Source: Clavibacter sp. VKM Ac-2872 (GTDB lineage Bacteria > Actinomycetota > Actinomycetes > Actinomycetales > Microbacteriaceae). Taken from it: 64,000 nucleotides of DNA. This document shows, one piece after another, positions 17,920 to 26,973 of this stretch. Under the pieces are notes generated by a model. The model was not told where the DNA came from. It searched no databases and saw nothing but the letters and a program-made list of their open reading frames with translations. The translations under genes and the position numbers were made by a program. Location: assembly GCF_015351105.1 (NCBI RefSeq), contig NZ_JADKRR010000002.1, positions 310,001-374,000 of the forward strand. The letters run 5' to 3'. The stretch's first letter is position 1; every line of letters begins with the position of its first letter.

Positions 17920-18615
17920 GTGCGTCTCGTCATCGCCCGCTGCTCCGTCGACTACGCCGGCCGCCTCAGCGCGCATCTCCCCCTCGCCACCCGCCTCCTC
18001 ATGGTCAAGGCCGACGGGAGCCTCCTCGTCCACTCGGACGGCGGCTCCTACAAGCCGCTCAACTGGATGAGCCCGCCCTGCACCATCGTCGAGGTCGAGC
18101 CCGACGACGACCAGGCGCTCGCGGGCGTCCGCGAGATCTGGCGCGTCGTGCAGCCGAAGACGGCCGACATGCTCGTCGTCTCGATCCACGAGGTGCTGCA
18201 CGACTCCGCGCACGACCTCGGCGTCGACCCGGGTCTCGTGAAGGACGGCGTGGAGGCGCACCTGCAGAAGCTGCTGGCGGAGCAGATCCACCTGCTGGGC
18301 GACGGCCACGAGCTGGTGCGCCGCGAGTACATGACCGCCATCGGGCCGGTCGACATCCTCGCGCGCGACGCGAGCGGCAAGTCGGTCGCCGTCGAGCTCA
18401 AGCGCCGCGGCGACATCGACGGCGTCGAGCAGCTCACGCGCTACCTCGAGCTGATGAACCGGGATCCGCACCTCGCGCCGGTCGCGGGCGTCTACGCCGC
18501 GCAGGAGATCAAGCCGCAGGCCCGCACGCTCGCCGAGGACCGCGGCATCCGCTGCCTCCTCCTCGACTACGACGCGATGCGCGGGATGGACGACGGGCAC
18601 TCGCGCCTGTTCTGA
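17920..18615 (+). CDS. nucS: Mismatch-specific endonuclease NucS
   Basis: A 231-residue protein matching NucS/EndoMS, the enzyme of the MutS/MutL-independent mismatch repair of Actinobacteria and Archaea. The N-terminal domain ([15 protein letters not shown]) binds DNA. The C-terminal RecB-like nuclease shows GPVDILARD and [20 protein letters not shown], with Asp, Glu, Lys and Gln catalytic residues. The end of the protein (DGHSRLF) looks like the beta-clamp-binding motif known for NucS. GTG start at 17920, nine bases after the DMT gene. Confidence 0.95.
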   Translation: MRLVIARCSVDYAGRLSAHLPLATRLLMVKADGSLLVHSDGGSYKPLNWMSPPCTIVEVEPDDDQALAGVREIWRVVQPKTADMLVVSIHEVLHDSAHDLGVDPGLVKDGVEAHLQKLLAEQIHLLGDGHELVRREYMTAIGPVDILARDASGKSVAVELKRRGDIDGVEQLTRYLELMNRDPHLAPVAGVYAAQEIKPQARTLAEDRGIRCLLLDYDAMRGMDDGHSRLF

Positions 18616-18670
18616 CCCGGCCTCGGGAGGTTCCCGGCGGGCATCCGATCGACCCTCGTAGGGTGGGCGG

Positions 18671-19387
18671 GTGACCGCACCCGACACGTCCACGCCCTCC
18701 CCCGTCGCGGGCTCCGCGCCCTGGAGCTGCATCCTCTTCGACCTCGACGGCACCATCACCGACTCGGCCCCCGGGATCACCGCGCAGCTCGCGAAGACCC
18801 TCGTCTTCATGGGTCTGCCCGTGCCCGGCCCGGCTCAGCTGCTCGAGTACGTGGGCCCGCCCATCCTCGACTCGTTCCGCGACCTCGCCGGCATGGACGA
18901 CGACGCCCAGCAGCGCGCGCTCGCCCACTACCGCGCGGGCTACGCGGGCGGCGGCGTCTTCGACAGCTCGGTGTACGCGGGCGTCCCCGAGGTGCTGCGG
19001 GCGATCCACGCGGCCGGCATCCCGCTCTCCCTCGCCACGAGCAAGCCCGAGTCGCAGGCCCGCCGCGTGCTCGACCACTACGGCCTCACCCCCTTCTTCA
19101 CCGAGATCTGCGGCGCGAGCGAGGACGAGGTGCGATCCGCGAAGGCCGACGTCATCGAGGAGGCGCTGCGCCGACTGCGCGAGGCCGGGGTCGACCTCGG
19201 CAACGCGGTGATGGTGGGCGACCGCGAGCACGACGTGCAGGGCGCCGCCTCCCACGGGATCCCGACGGTGATGGTCGGCTGGGGCTACGGCAGCCCGGCG
19301 GAGGCCGCGGGCACCATCGCGGTGGTCGAGACGGCCGCCGAGCTCGAGGCCCGCCTGCTCCCGATGGCCGCGCGACCCGCCGCCTGA
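18671..19387 (+). CDS. HAD-family hydrolase, phosphoglycolate phosphatase type
   Basis: A 238-residue HAD hydrolase. Motif I is FDLDGTITDSAPGI with the nucleophile Asp; motif II is ATSKPE; motif III/IV is VMVGDREHDVQGA. A helical cap lies between motifs I and II, as in Gph/PGP phosphatases of the 5'-nucleotidase/phosphoglycolate group. It probably dephosphorylates a small phosphorylated metabolite. GTG start. Confidence 0.9.
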   Translation: MTAPDTSTPSPVAGSAPWSCILFDLDGTITDSAPGITAQLAKTLVFMGLPVPGPAQLLEYVGPPILDSFRDLAGMDDDAQQRALAHYRAGYAGGGVFDSSVYAGVPEVLRAIHAAGIPLSLATSKPESQARRVLDHYGLTPFFTEICGASEDEVRSAKADVIEEALRRLREAGVDLGNAVMVGDREHDVQGAASHGIPTVMVGWGYGSPAEAAGTIAVVETAAELEARLLPMAARPAA

Positions 19388-19500
19388 GGCCGCCGCTCCG
19401 AATCCCTCACACGCAAGAGCCTTTCCACAGATCCAGCTGCCGGCGCCCGATCGCCCCGGGGTTAGCAACACGGAGTGACAGAATGACCCGCGGAGGAACC

Positions 19501-19962
19501 ATGTCAACACCGCAGGACCTGCAGGACCCGCTCGCGCTCGACAGGCAGGTCAGCTACTCGCTCGTCGTGGCCGCCCGCAGCGTGACCGCCCTCTACCGAC
19601 CCATCCTCGACCCGCTGGGGCTCACCCACCCCCAGTACCTCGTGCTCCTCGCCCTCTGGGCCCGCGGGCCGCGATCGGTCAAGGACCTGAGCCACGAGCT
19701 CCAGCTCGACAGCGCCACGCTCTCCCCGCTCCTCAAGCGGCTGGAGGCCATGGGCCACGTCTGGCGCGTGCGCCGGGCCTCGGACGAGCGCGTGCTGGAG
19801 ATCGGCCTCACCGACCAGGGCCGCGAGCTGCGCGAGAAGGCCGTCGCCATCCCGCAGCAGATCCGCGACCGCCTCTCCATGACGGAGGAGCAGCTCGAGG
19901 GGCTGAAGACCGTGCTGAGCCAGGTCATCGACAACGCGAAGGCGCTCCCCGAGACCATCTGA
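19501..19962 (+). CDS. MarR-family regulator, OhrR-like but lacking the peroxidatic Cys
   Basis: A 153-residue winged-helix protein closest in pattern to OhrR regulators: YRPILDPLGLTHPQYLVLLALW, then HELQLDSATLSPLLKRLEAMG and RRASDERVLEIGLT. OhrR proteins sense organic peroxides through a Cys in the N-terminal helix. At that position this protein has Ser (QVSYSLVVAAR), and no Cys is visible elsewhere. A strong GGAGGA precedes the ATG at 19501. No ohr gene is adjacent, so its target is unclear. Confidence 0.85.
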   Translation: MSTPQDLQDPLALDRQVSYSLVVAARSVTALYRPILDPLGLTHPQYLVLLALWARGPRSVKDLSHELQLDSATLSPLLKRLEAMGHVWRVRRASDERVLEIGLTDQGRELREKAVAIPQQIRDRLSMTEEQLEGLKTVLSQVIDNAKALPETI

Positions 19963-20023
19963 CCGGCCGCCCACGCACCCCGCGCCACCGGCACCACCGC
20001 ACCACCCGATCGGAGCGCGACCA

Positions 20024-20896
20024 GTGAGCGACACGGTCCGCGCGGTGCTCCTGCTCGAGTGCTACGTCACGGTCACGCTGCTGGCGCCGCTCCTCCTCGG
20101 CCGCCTGCCGCTCGTCGCGCAGCGGCCCGTGGCGATGCTCGCGGCCTGGCATGGGTTCCTCGTCACGGCGGTGCTGAGCCTCGGATCCGGGCTCGGGCTC
20201 CTCATCCACCAGGGCATGGCGATGCAGGCGGGCACCGCCCCGGCGCAGGACGCCGGCACCGCGCCCCTCGCCGCGATCCCGCTCGCCTACGTTGCCGCGG
20301 GCGTGCTCGGCGTGCTGCTCTTCCGCATCGTGGAGGAGGGCGGCCGGGTGGTGCGCGAGGCCCGGCAGCGAGCGGGAGAGGTGGCGACGCTGCTGCTCGC
20401 ATCGCGGCCGTACCGGGTCGCCGGGCGCGACGCGCGCCTCGTGGAGTCCGACGTGCCGCTCGCCGCGCTCTCCCCCGCGACCGGGCTGATCCTCCTGACC
20501 ACGGAGGCGCGCGCCCGCCTCGACGACGACGAGCTCACGGCCGTCCTGGAGCACGAGACCGCGCACCTGGAGCAGCGGCACGCGCTCGCGGTGCGCATCG
20601 CCCAGGTCTCCCGCGCGATCCTCCCGGCCCTGCCCGCGAGCCAGCGCCTCGCGCTCTCCACCACCATCGCGATCGAGTTCATCGCCGACGACCACGCCGC
20701 CCGCGCCACCGGGCCGGACACGGTCGCCTCGGCGCTCCGCAAGCTGGATCCCGACGGCGGCCTCTCCGCGCTCCGCGCCGACCGCATGCGCCATCCCCGC
20801 GGCGGGCACCGCGTCGCGCTGCGGCTGCTGTGCGCAGTCGCGTGCGCGCTCCCCGTGCTGCCGCTCGTCATCGTGCTGCTGCCGCCGCCGGCCTGA
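20024..20896 (+). CDS. M56-family (BlaR1/HtpX-like) membrane metallopeptidase
   Basis: A 290-residue membrane protein with hydrophobic segments near residues 5-25, 40-60, 85-105 and at the C-terminus, and a zinc-protease motif HETAH near residue 183. A downstream helix carries the third ligand (EFIADDHAA). This matches M56 peptidases, which in BlaR1 pairs act on a BlaI repressor. Here no BlaI-type gene is visible, only the MarR gene 61 bases upstream. No penicillin-binding sensor domain is present. Confidence 0.8.
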   Translation: MSDTVRAVLLLECYVTVTLLAPLLLGRLPLVAQRPVAMLAAWHGFLVTAVLSLGSGLGLLIHQGMAMQAGTAPAQDAGTAPLAAIPLAYVAAGVLGVLLFRIVEEGGRVVREARQRAGEVATLLLASRPYRVAGRDARLVESDVPLAALSPATGLILLTTEARARLDDDELTAVLEHETAHLEQRHALAVRIAQVSRAILPALPASQRLALSTTIAIEFIADDHAARATGPDTVASALRKLDPDGGLSALRADRMRHPRGGHRVALRLLCAVACALPVLPLVIVLLPPPA

Positions 20897-20944
20897 TCGG
20901 CCGCCGGCCGGGGCCGCTCGGACCCGTGCGCTAGGGTCTCCTCT

Positions 20945-21060
20945 CGAAGGGGAGTAGTCCCCCCGGCCTCCGAGCCGGACGGCGATGCGTCGACATGCTG
21001 GCCCCCGGGCCCGGTGCATCACCCGCCACGAGCACGAGCGGCGGGCGGACGAGACCTTCG
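20945..21060 (+). promoter_or_regulatory. yybP-ykoY-type Mn2+ riboswitch
   Basis: This leader starts with CGAAGG (20945-20950), which pairs perfectly with CCTTCG (21055-21060) to close helix P1. The conserved core GGGGAGTAG sits at 20949-20957, an internal GACATGCTG-type segment near 20992-21000, and a hairpin CCCGCC/GGCGGG at 21022-21027/21040-21045 stands before the 3' GACC of P1. These are the hallmarks of the yybP-ykoY family, which binds Mn2+ and activates metal-export or detoxification genes. The downstream gene is a VIT1-like Fe/Mn transporter, consistent with this. TAGGGT at 20932-20937 may be the -10 box. Confidence 0.85.
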
Positions 21061-21143
21061 GCCAGACGAACGACAGGCGCACCACGCGCCGTCGCGTCGG
21101 CCGGAGACCCTGGCGTCCCGGCCGTCGCCCGACCGGAGGACCC

Positions 21144-22253
21144 ATGACATCCATGCCCCCTGCCCGCACGCCGGATCCGACGCCCGCCCAGGTGCGCCGC
21201 TGGCGGCAGCACCTCGCCGACGAGCGCGCCGAGGCCGCCGTCTACCGCGACCTCGCCAGCCGCCGCACGGGCGAGGAGCGCGAGATCCTGCTCGCCCTCG
21301 CCGAGGCGGAGGGTCGGCACGCCGACCACTGGATCGACCTGCTCGGCGACCGCGTCGGCAAGCCCGTGCGCGGCGACATCCGCACGCGGATCCTCGGCCT
21401 GCTCGCCCGCCGCTTCGGATCCGTCTTCGTGCTGGCGCTCGCCCAGCGCGCCGAGAGCCGCTCGCCGTACGCGGACGACGCCGATGCGACCGACGCCATG
21501 GCGGCCGACGAACGCGTGCACGAGGAGGTCGTGCGCGGCCTCGCCACCCGCGGCCGCATGCGCCTCTCGGGCACCTTCCGCGCGGCCGTCTTCGGCGCCA
21601 ACGACGGGCTCGTCAGCAACCTGGCGCTCGTGCTCGGCATCACGGCCACGGGCGTGCCGAACGCCGTGATCCTCGCGACCGGCCTCGCGGGCCTCCTCGC
21701 CGGCGCGCTGTCGATGGGCGCGGGCGAGTTCGTGTCCGTGCGCTCCCAGCGGGAGCTGCTCGAGGCGTCGGCCCCGGATCCGGGCACGCGCGACGCGCTC
21801 CCCCACCTCGACGTCGACGCCAACGAGCTCGCCCTCGTCTACCGCGCCCGCGGCATGACCGAGGAGGAGGCGCTGACGCACGCCGACGAGGTGCTGCGCG
21901 ACCTCGCGGCCGAGACCCGGCCGATCCCCGTCAGCATCGCGGGCGTCGCCGCACCGGAGGACGACCACGAGAGCGTCGGCACCGCGTGGGGCGCGGCCAT
22001 CTCGAGCTTCTGCTTCTTCGCGTCGGGCGCCGTGATCCCCGTGCTGCCGTACCTGTTCGGCCTCCAGGGCCTCGCGGCCCTCGCCGTCGCGTGCGTGCTC
22101 GTGGCCATCGCGCTGTCGATCACGGGCGCCGTCACGGGACTCCTCTCGGGCGGCCCGCCGCTGCGCCGCGCGGGACGCCAGCTGCTCATCGGGTTCGGCG
22201 CGGCCGGGGCCACCTACCTGCTGGGGCTGCTCTTCAACACGCAGGCCGGCTGA
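21144..22253 (+). CDS. VIT1/CCC1-family Fe2+/Mn2+ transporter with ferritin-like N-terminal domain
   Basis: A 369-residue protein. Residues 1 to about 150 form a rubrerythrin/ferritin-like helical domain with Glu and His pairs (DERAEAAVYRDLASRR, AEAEGRHADHWIDLLG). The C-terminal part is a VIT1 membrane domain: FGANDGLVSNLALVLG, MGAGEFVSVRSQRELLE, and hydrophobic helices to the end. Such transporters export Fe2+ or Mn2+. The ferritin-like domain may bind the metal. The start at 21144 has a clear GGAGGA. Expression is very likely controlled by the Mn2+ riboswitch in the leader. Confidence 0.9.
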   Translation: MTSMPPARTPDPTPAQVRRWRQHLADERAEAAVYRDLASRRTGEEREILLALAEAEGRHADHWIDLLGDRVGKPVRGDIRTRILGLLARRFGSVFVLALAQRAESRSPYADDADATDAMAADERVHEEVVRGLATRGRMRLSGTFRAAVFGANDGLVSNLALVLGITATGVPNAVILATGLAGLLAGALSMGAGEFVSVRSQRELLEASAPDPGTRDALPHLDVDANELALVYRARGMTEEEALTHADEVLRDLAAETRPIPVSIAGVAAPEDDHESVGTAWGAAISSFCFFASGAVIPVLPYLFGLQGLAALAVACVLVAIALSITGAVTGLLSGGPPLRRAGRQLLIGFGAAGATYLLGLLFNTQAG

Positions 22254-22316
22254 TCCGCGGGTCCCGCCGCTCCCGGGCGGCGGGACGGCCCGGCCGCAGC
22301 CGATACGGTTGTCCGC

Positions 22317-22949
22317 ATGGCTGACGGAGATGACCCCCGCCGTCGCGAGGACTCCCTCGCGACGCGCATGAGCGACGCGGTGTCGCGCACGAGCGAGCGG
22401 GAGGTCGCCCTGCGGGCGATGGGCCTGCTGGACGGGCTGTACGAGGGCGACGACTTCCTGCTGCTGGTCGGCGGACGCCACGCCCGCGGGATCCTCAACG
22501 GCGCACCTCCCCTCTACTGGCCCGAGGCCTGGGGCGCCCGCGCGCTCCTCTACGCCTGGACGCCGGAGGCCGCCAAGGTCGTCGAGAAGAACCTCACGAA
22601 CCGCGCCTGGCGCGTGCGCGAGGCGTGCGCGAAGGTCGTCGCGACCCGGCAGCTGCCGCTCGTGCGCGCCCTCACCGTGCTCGTCACCGACGAGAACGCC
22701 CGCGTCCGCGGCGCCGCCCTCCGCGCGCTCGGCGCCGTCGGCTCCCCGGCCGACGAGGACGTCATCCGCCGCGCGCTGACGGATCCCGACACCTCCGTGC
22801 GCGTCGCCGCCCACGACGGCCTCGAGGCCCTCGCCGCCCGCCACGAGCAGGTGCTCTCCCCCGCCGGCCGGCACGCGGCCGCCGCGGCCGAGGCGAGCGC
22901 TCCCGTCGCGGACGCGGACGACAGCGACGACGAGGACCGCGAGGACTGA
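22317..22949 (+). CDS. HEAT-repeat protein
   Basis: A 210-residue helical protein. The second half holds HEAT-type repeats: WRVREACAKVVATRQL, ARVRGAALRALGAVGS and TSVRVAAHDGLEALAA, with regular Arg/Ala/Leu spacing. The C-terminal 35 residues are acidic and Ala-rich. Probably a protein-protein interaction adaptor; partner unknown. It starts 63 bases after the metal-transporter gene and could be transcribed with it. Confidence 0.75.
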   Translation: MADGDDPRRREDSLATRMSDAVSRTSEREVALRAMGLLDGLYEGDDFLLLVGGRHARGILNGAPPLYWPEAWGARALLYAWTPEAAKVVEKNLTNRAWRVREACAKVVATRQLPLVRALTVLVTDENARVRGAALRALGAVGSPADEDVIRRALTDPDTSVRVAAHDGLEALAARHEQVLSPAGRHAAAAAEASAPVADADDSDDEDRED

Positions 22950-22976
22950 CGCCGCTCGGATCCCCGGCGCTCACCG

Positions 22977-24467
22977 TCAGAGGTCGGGGAACGCCGGGAA
23001 CGCGCAGGTCGGCGGATCCCCGGCGTCCGGGCCCGCGGTCACCCGCACGTCCGGCGCCGTGGACGCGAGCGGCGCGCCCCCGAAGAACGCGCCCGCCGTC
23101 GTGATGTCCGCCGCCGCCATGTCGACGCTGCCCGCGTCGACCACGGTGCGGCGGAGCGCGAGGCCGAGCGGATGCGCCGCGTCGTACCCGTCGAGCTGGG
23201 ACGACGCGAGGTGCAGCGACCGGGTCGCGCGGAATCCGTCGACCACGATCCCCGTCATCGTCGGGATCGCGCTGCCGGCCGCCGTCGAGTAGCGCGGATC
23301 GAACGCCAGGGGCTGCTTCACCTCGTCGACGCACACGTCGCGGTACTCGATGTCCTGCACGGGGCCGCCGGTCGCGGAGGATCCCTTGATGCGGATGCCC
23401 CCGGCCGCGACGCTCAGCATCCCGAAGGCGTCCCGTCCGCTGACGGTGACGCCGGCGACGAGCACGTCGCTCACCCCGGACTGCGTCTCGCTGCCGATCG
23501 CGATGCCGTGCGTGCCGAACAGGTGGTCGTCGAGGACGCTGATGTGCGCCGAGGCCGCGGTGCCCGCCTTGACGGCGATCCCGTCGTCGCCGGCGCTGAT
23601 CCACGACCCGGCGATCGTCACGTCGGTGGCGCCGGCCGGGTCGATGCCGTCGGTGTTGCGGGCGCCGGCCGGTGTCCGGATCCGCACGCCCCACACCGTC
23701 AGGCCGTCGCCGTGGTCGAAGGACACATGAGTGCCGGGCGAGTCCACGAGGTCCACGTCGTGCAGCGTCACGTCGTCCGCCCGCGTCGCCGCCACGAGGC
23801 GGGGCACGTTCTGGTGGCCGCCCTGCTTGGCGCCCGCGGCCACCTGCCACCAGCTCGCGGTCCCGCCGAGGACGGGCAGGTCGCCCCGGCCGTCGACCCG
23901 GCCCTGGCTGAGGCCGGTCGCCGCGCTCGACGCGAGCCCGGAGTGCGACGACAGGGTGATGACGGGCCGGCAGCCGTCGCCCGCGCCGCCGACGGTGCCG
24001 CACGTGGCGCGTCCCGCCACCTGGTAGTCGGCGGCCGCCCGGGAGGCGTGCAGCACGACCGAGGGATCCAGGACGAGCACCTCGCCGGTGCGCACGGTGA
24101 TCGGCGCGATGAGGAAGGCTGCCGTGGTGCTCGACGCGGCGAGGACGACGGCGGCGCCGGATCCCGCGCACCCGTCGAGGGCGGCCTGGATGCGCGCGGT
24201 GTCCGGGGCGTGCGCCTCGTCCGCCGCCGATGCCTGCCGCTCGGCCATCGCGGTGCGGGCCGGGACGGTGGCGCACGTCGTCGCCGGCGCGACCGGCTCC
24301 GTGACGGTGCGCCGGTCGCCGTGCACGACGGATCCCGCGGCGCCCGCCGCCGAGACGGACGCGGCCCTCGGCGGCGCGACGGCGAGGGCCACGACCGAGG
24401 CGATGACCGCCACGAGGAGCAGGCCGCCCACCAGCAGGGTGCGGATGCGGTGCGGGGCGAGGCCCAT
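22977..24467 (-). CDS. Glycoside hydrolase family 28 (polygalacturonase-like)
   Basis: A 496-residue secreted enzyme with an N-terminal hydrophobic export segment (LLVGGLLLVAVIASVVALAV) and a beta-helix domain. All four GH28 signatures are visible: NTDGIDP, AGDDGIAVK, THGIAIGSE and RIKG, which include the catalytic Asp residues and the His/Arg/Lys substrate contacts. GH28 enzymes hydrolyse polygalacturonan or rhamnogalacturonan of plant pectin. Start ATG at 24467 has GGAGG twelve bases upstream. This fits a plant-associated lifestyle. Confidence 0.9.
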   Translation of the reverse strand: MGLAPHRIRTLLVGGLLLVAVIASVVALAVAPPRAASVSAAGAAGSVVHGDRRTVTEPVAPATTCATVPARTAMAERQASAADEAHAPDTARIQAALDGCAGSGAAVVLAASSTTAAFLIAPITVRTGEVLVLDPSVVLHASRAAADYQVAGRATCGTVGGAGDGCRPVITLSSHSGLASSAATGLSQGRVDGRGDLPVLGGTASWWQVAAGAKQGGHQNVPRLVAATRADDVTLHDVDLVDSPGTHVSFDHGDGLTVWGVRIRTPAGARNTDGIDPAGATDVTIAGSWISAGDDGIAVKAGTAASAHISVLDDHLFGTHGIAIGSETQSGVSDVLVAGVTVSGRDAFGMLSVAAGGIRIKGSSATGGPVQDIEYRDVCVDEVKQPLAFDPRYSTAAGSAIPTMTGIVVDGFRATRSLHLASSQLDGYDAAHPLGLALRRTVVDAGSVDMAAADITTAGAFFGGAPLASTAPDVRVTAGPDAGDPPTCAFPAFPDL

Positions 24468-24574
24468 GGGACGCCCTCCGGACGATCGGGGCGAGGCGGT
24501 CCCGCGCGATGGGGCCACCGTAGGTCGGCCCTCGGCGGCGCGCGCGGACGCTCCCCAGCGCGGTCCCGGCGGCG

Positions 24575-25441
24575 TCAGAGGCCGGCGAGGAAGTCCTCGA
24601 CCAGCGCGGCGAAGAGGTCCGGCCGCTCGACCTGGGGCATGTGCCCGCAGCCCGGGATGAGGCGCGTGCGCGCGTCGGGCAGCTCGCGCGCGACGGCCGC
24701 GAGGTGCGCGGGCGGGAGGATCCGGTCGCGGTCGCCCCACACGGCGAGCACGGGCAGGCCCGACAGGCGCACGCTCTCCACGAGCGGCCGGCGCCAGCGC
24801 GAGCTGACGCCGCGGACCGTGCCGAGGTCGCGCGCGATGTCGAGCATCGTGGCCGCGTGGGTCGGCCGGGCCGAGAGCTCCTGCGCGTGCCGCACGCGCG
24901 CGTCGGTCGTGAGGGCCGGGTCGTGGAAGATCGTGCGGGTCGAGCGCCGGGAGTTGCCGGGCGTCGGGCGCATCAGGAGGGTCGCGAGCGGGTCGAAGGC
25001 GAGCATCCGGAGGCCCACGGTGACCTGCCGGCCGAAGCCCGCGCTGTCGACGAGCACGAGCGCGCGCACGCGATCCGGATGCCGGGTCGCGAGGGTCATC
25101 GCGACCGCGCCGCCGAGCGAGTTGCCGACCACCGTCACGGGACCGGCCACGCCCGCCGCGTCGAGGTAGCCGGGCAGCGCGTCCGCGAGCGACTCGAGCG
25201 TCGTGGTCCCGGCGACGGGATCCGACCAGCCGAACCCGGGCAGGTCGAGGCTGTGCAGCTCGTGACCGGCGGAGAGGCGGTCGTGCTGCTCGCCCCAGTC
25301 CTCGAGGCTGCGGCCGATGCCGTGCAGGAGGAGGAGCGGATCCCCGGTGCCGGTGACGCGGTGCCGCACGTCGCGGTCACCGACGCGGATCACGGCGGTC
25401 CCCGGAGTCCCGAGCGGATCGACGTCCCCGGAAGCGGCCAT
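24575..25441 (-). CDS. Alpha/beta-fold hydrolase
   Basis: A 288-residue alpha/beta hydrolase with the HG oxyanion motif LLLLHGIGRS, nucleophile GNSLGG near residue 107, catalytic acid in VWGDRDRI and catalytic His in PGCGHMPQ. This arrangement is common to esterases, C-C hydrolases of aromatic degradation and haloperoxidase-like enzymes; substrate cannot be told. It is divergent from the ectB-like gene, with about 170 bases between them. Confidence 0.85.
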   Translation of the reverse strand: MAASGDVDPLGTPGTAVIRVGDRDVRHRVTGTGDPLLLLHGIGRSLEDWGEQHDRLSAGHELHSLDLPGFGWSDPVAGTTTLESLADALPGYLDAAGVAGPVTVVGNSLGGAVAMTLATRHPDRVRALVLVDSAGFGRQVTVGLRMLAFDPLATLLMRPTPGNSRRSTRTIFHDPALTTDARVRHAQELSARPTHAATMLDIARDLGTVRGVSSRWRRPLVESVRLSGLPVLAVWGDRDRILPPAHLAAVARELPDARTRLIPGCGHMPQVERPDLFAALVEDFLAGL

Positions 25442-25614
25442 GCCGCGACCCTACAGAGTTCCCCCGCGTGAGGGATTCCTGCGATGTCGGGCGGAGGTGC
25501 GACGATGGAGGGGCTGCGCATCGCAGCGCCCTTCCCCGTCGCCCGGAGCCACGAGCCCGCCCGACGTGCGGCGATCGACCGAGGTCGCCGATGAGCATCA
25601 AGGAGCGACACGGC

Positions 25615-26925
25615 ATGACGATCTTCGAGCAGATGGAGTCCGAGGTCCGGAGCTACAGCCGCGGCTGGCCGGTCGTGTTCGACCGCGCGGTGGGCAGCGA
25701 GATGTTCACGGCCGACGGCGACCGCTACCTCGACTTCTTCGCGGGCGCCGGCGCGCTGAACTACGGGCACAACAACCCGGCGCTCAAGCAGAAGCTCGTC
25801 GACTACATCCTCCGCGACGGCGTCACGCACTCCCTCGACATGTTCACGGAGGCCCGCCGCGACTTCCTGCAGACCTTCCAGGACGTGATCCTCCAGCCGC
25901 GCGGGCTCGACTACCGCATCATGTTCCCCGGCCCGGGCGGCGCGAACGCGGTCGAGGCCGCCATGAAGCTCGCGCGCAAGGTCACCGGCCGCACCACGAT
26001 CGTCCACTTCACCAACTCGTTCCACGGCATGACCGAGGGCGCGCTCTCGGTCACCGGCAACGCGCTCAAGCGCGGCGGCGCCGGCCACCCGCTGCACCAC
26101 GCCATCGCGGTGCCCTTCGACGGCTACCTCGGCGGGGAGACCGACAGCCTCGCGTACTTCGAGAAGCTGCTCGACGACTCGGGCTCGGGCGTGGACCTGC
26201 CCGCCGGCGTCATCGTCGAGACCGTGCAGGGCGAGGGCGGCATCAACGTCGCTGGCGCGGAGTGGCTGCGGAAGCTGCGCGAGGTGACCACGCGCCACGG
26301 CATCGTGCTCATCGTCGACGACGTGCAGATGGGCTGCGGCCGCACGGGCGGGTTCTTCAGCTTCGAGGAGTCGGGCATCGTCCCCGACATCGTCACGCTC
26401 TCCAAGTCCATCGGCGGCTACGGCCTGCCCATGGCGCTCACGCTCCTCAAGCCCGAGCTCGACCAGTGGAAGCCGGGCGAGCACAACGGCACGTTCCGCG
26501 GCATCGCGCCCGCGTTCCTCACGGGCGCCGAGGCCATCCGCCTGTACTGGGCCGACGGCGAGCTCGAGGCGTCCACCCTGCGGAAGGGCGAGCGGATCCA
26601 CGAGGTCTTCACCGAGATCGCCGCCGAGGCTGCTCCGGAGATGCAGCTGAAGGTGCGCGGCCGCGGCCTCGCGCGCGGCATCGAGTTCCCCTCCGGCGAC
26701 CTCGCCGGCGCGGTCTGCCGGGCGGCGTTCGAGCGCGGCATGCTCATGGAGACGAGCGGCGCCGGCGGCACGGTCATGAAGGTGCTGCCCGCGCTCACCA
26801 TCACCGACGACGAGGTCGAGGAGGGGCTCGCGATCATCCGCGCGGCCGTCCGCGAGGTCCTCGGCTCCACGAGCGAGGAGCTCGCGGCCGACGAGGTGCC
26901 GCTGCCGGTGGTCGTCGGGAGCTGA
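25615..26925 (+). CDS. ectB: Diaminobutyrate-2-oxoglutarate transaminase (EctB-like)
   Basis: A 436-residue class III PLP aminotransferase. N-terminus TIFEQMESEVRSYSRGWP and RIMFPGPGGANAVEAAMKLARK are characteristic of EctB, which makes L-2,4-diaminobutyrate from aspartate semialdehyde. PLP-binding elements are VDDVQMGCGRTG and the Schiff-base Lys in TLSKSIGGYGLPMA. An AAGGAG sits nine bases before the ATG at 25615 (25591 is an alternative start). No ectA or ectC follows, so it may feed another diaminobutyrate-using pathway. Confidence 0.9.
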   Translation: MTIFEQMESEVRSYSRGWPVVFDRAVGSEMFTADGDRYLDFFAGAGALNYGHNNPALKQKLVDYILRDGVTHSLDMFTEARRDFLQTFQDVILQPRGLDYRIMFPGPGGANAVEAAMKLARKVTGRTTIVHFTNSFHGMTEGALSVTGNALKRGGAGHPLHHAIAVPFDGYLGGETDSLAYFEKLLDDSGSGVDLPAGVIVETVQGEGGINVAGAEWLRKLREVTTRHGIVLIVDDVQMGCGRTGGFFSFEESGIVPDIVTLSKSIGGYGLPMALTLLKPELDQWKPGEHNGTFRGIAPAFLTGAEAIRLYWADGELEASTLRKGERIHEVFTEIAAEAAPEMQLKVRGRGLARGIEFPSGDLAGAVCRAAFERGMLMETSGAGGTVMKVLPALTITDDEVEEGLAIIRAAVREVLGSTSEELAADEVPLPVVVGS

Positions 26926-26973
26926 CCCGCCCGCCGCGCCGGCGGTCGGCCGCATGTCCCTCGCGCGTCCGGC

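Noticed and set aside
20024-20896. BlaR1-type beta-lactam sensor
   Set aside because: Only the M56 peptidase part is present; there is no penicillin-binding sensor domain and no BlaI-like repressor next to it.
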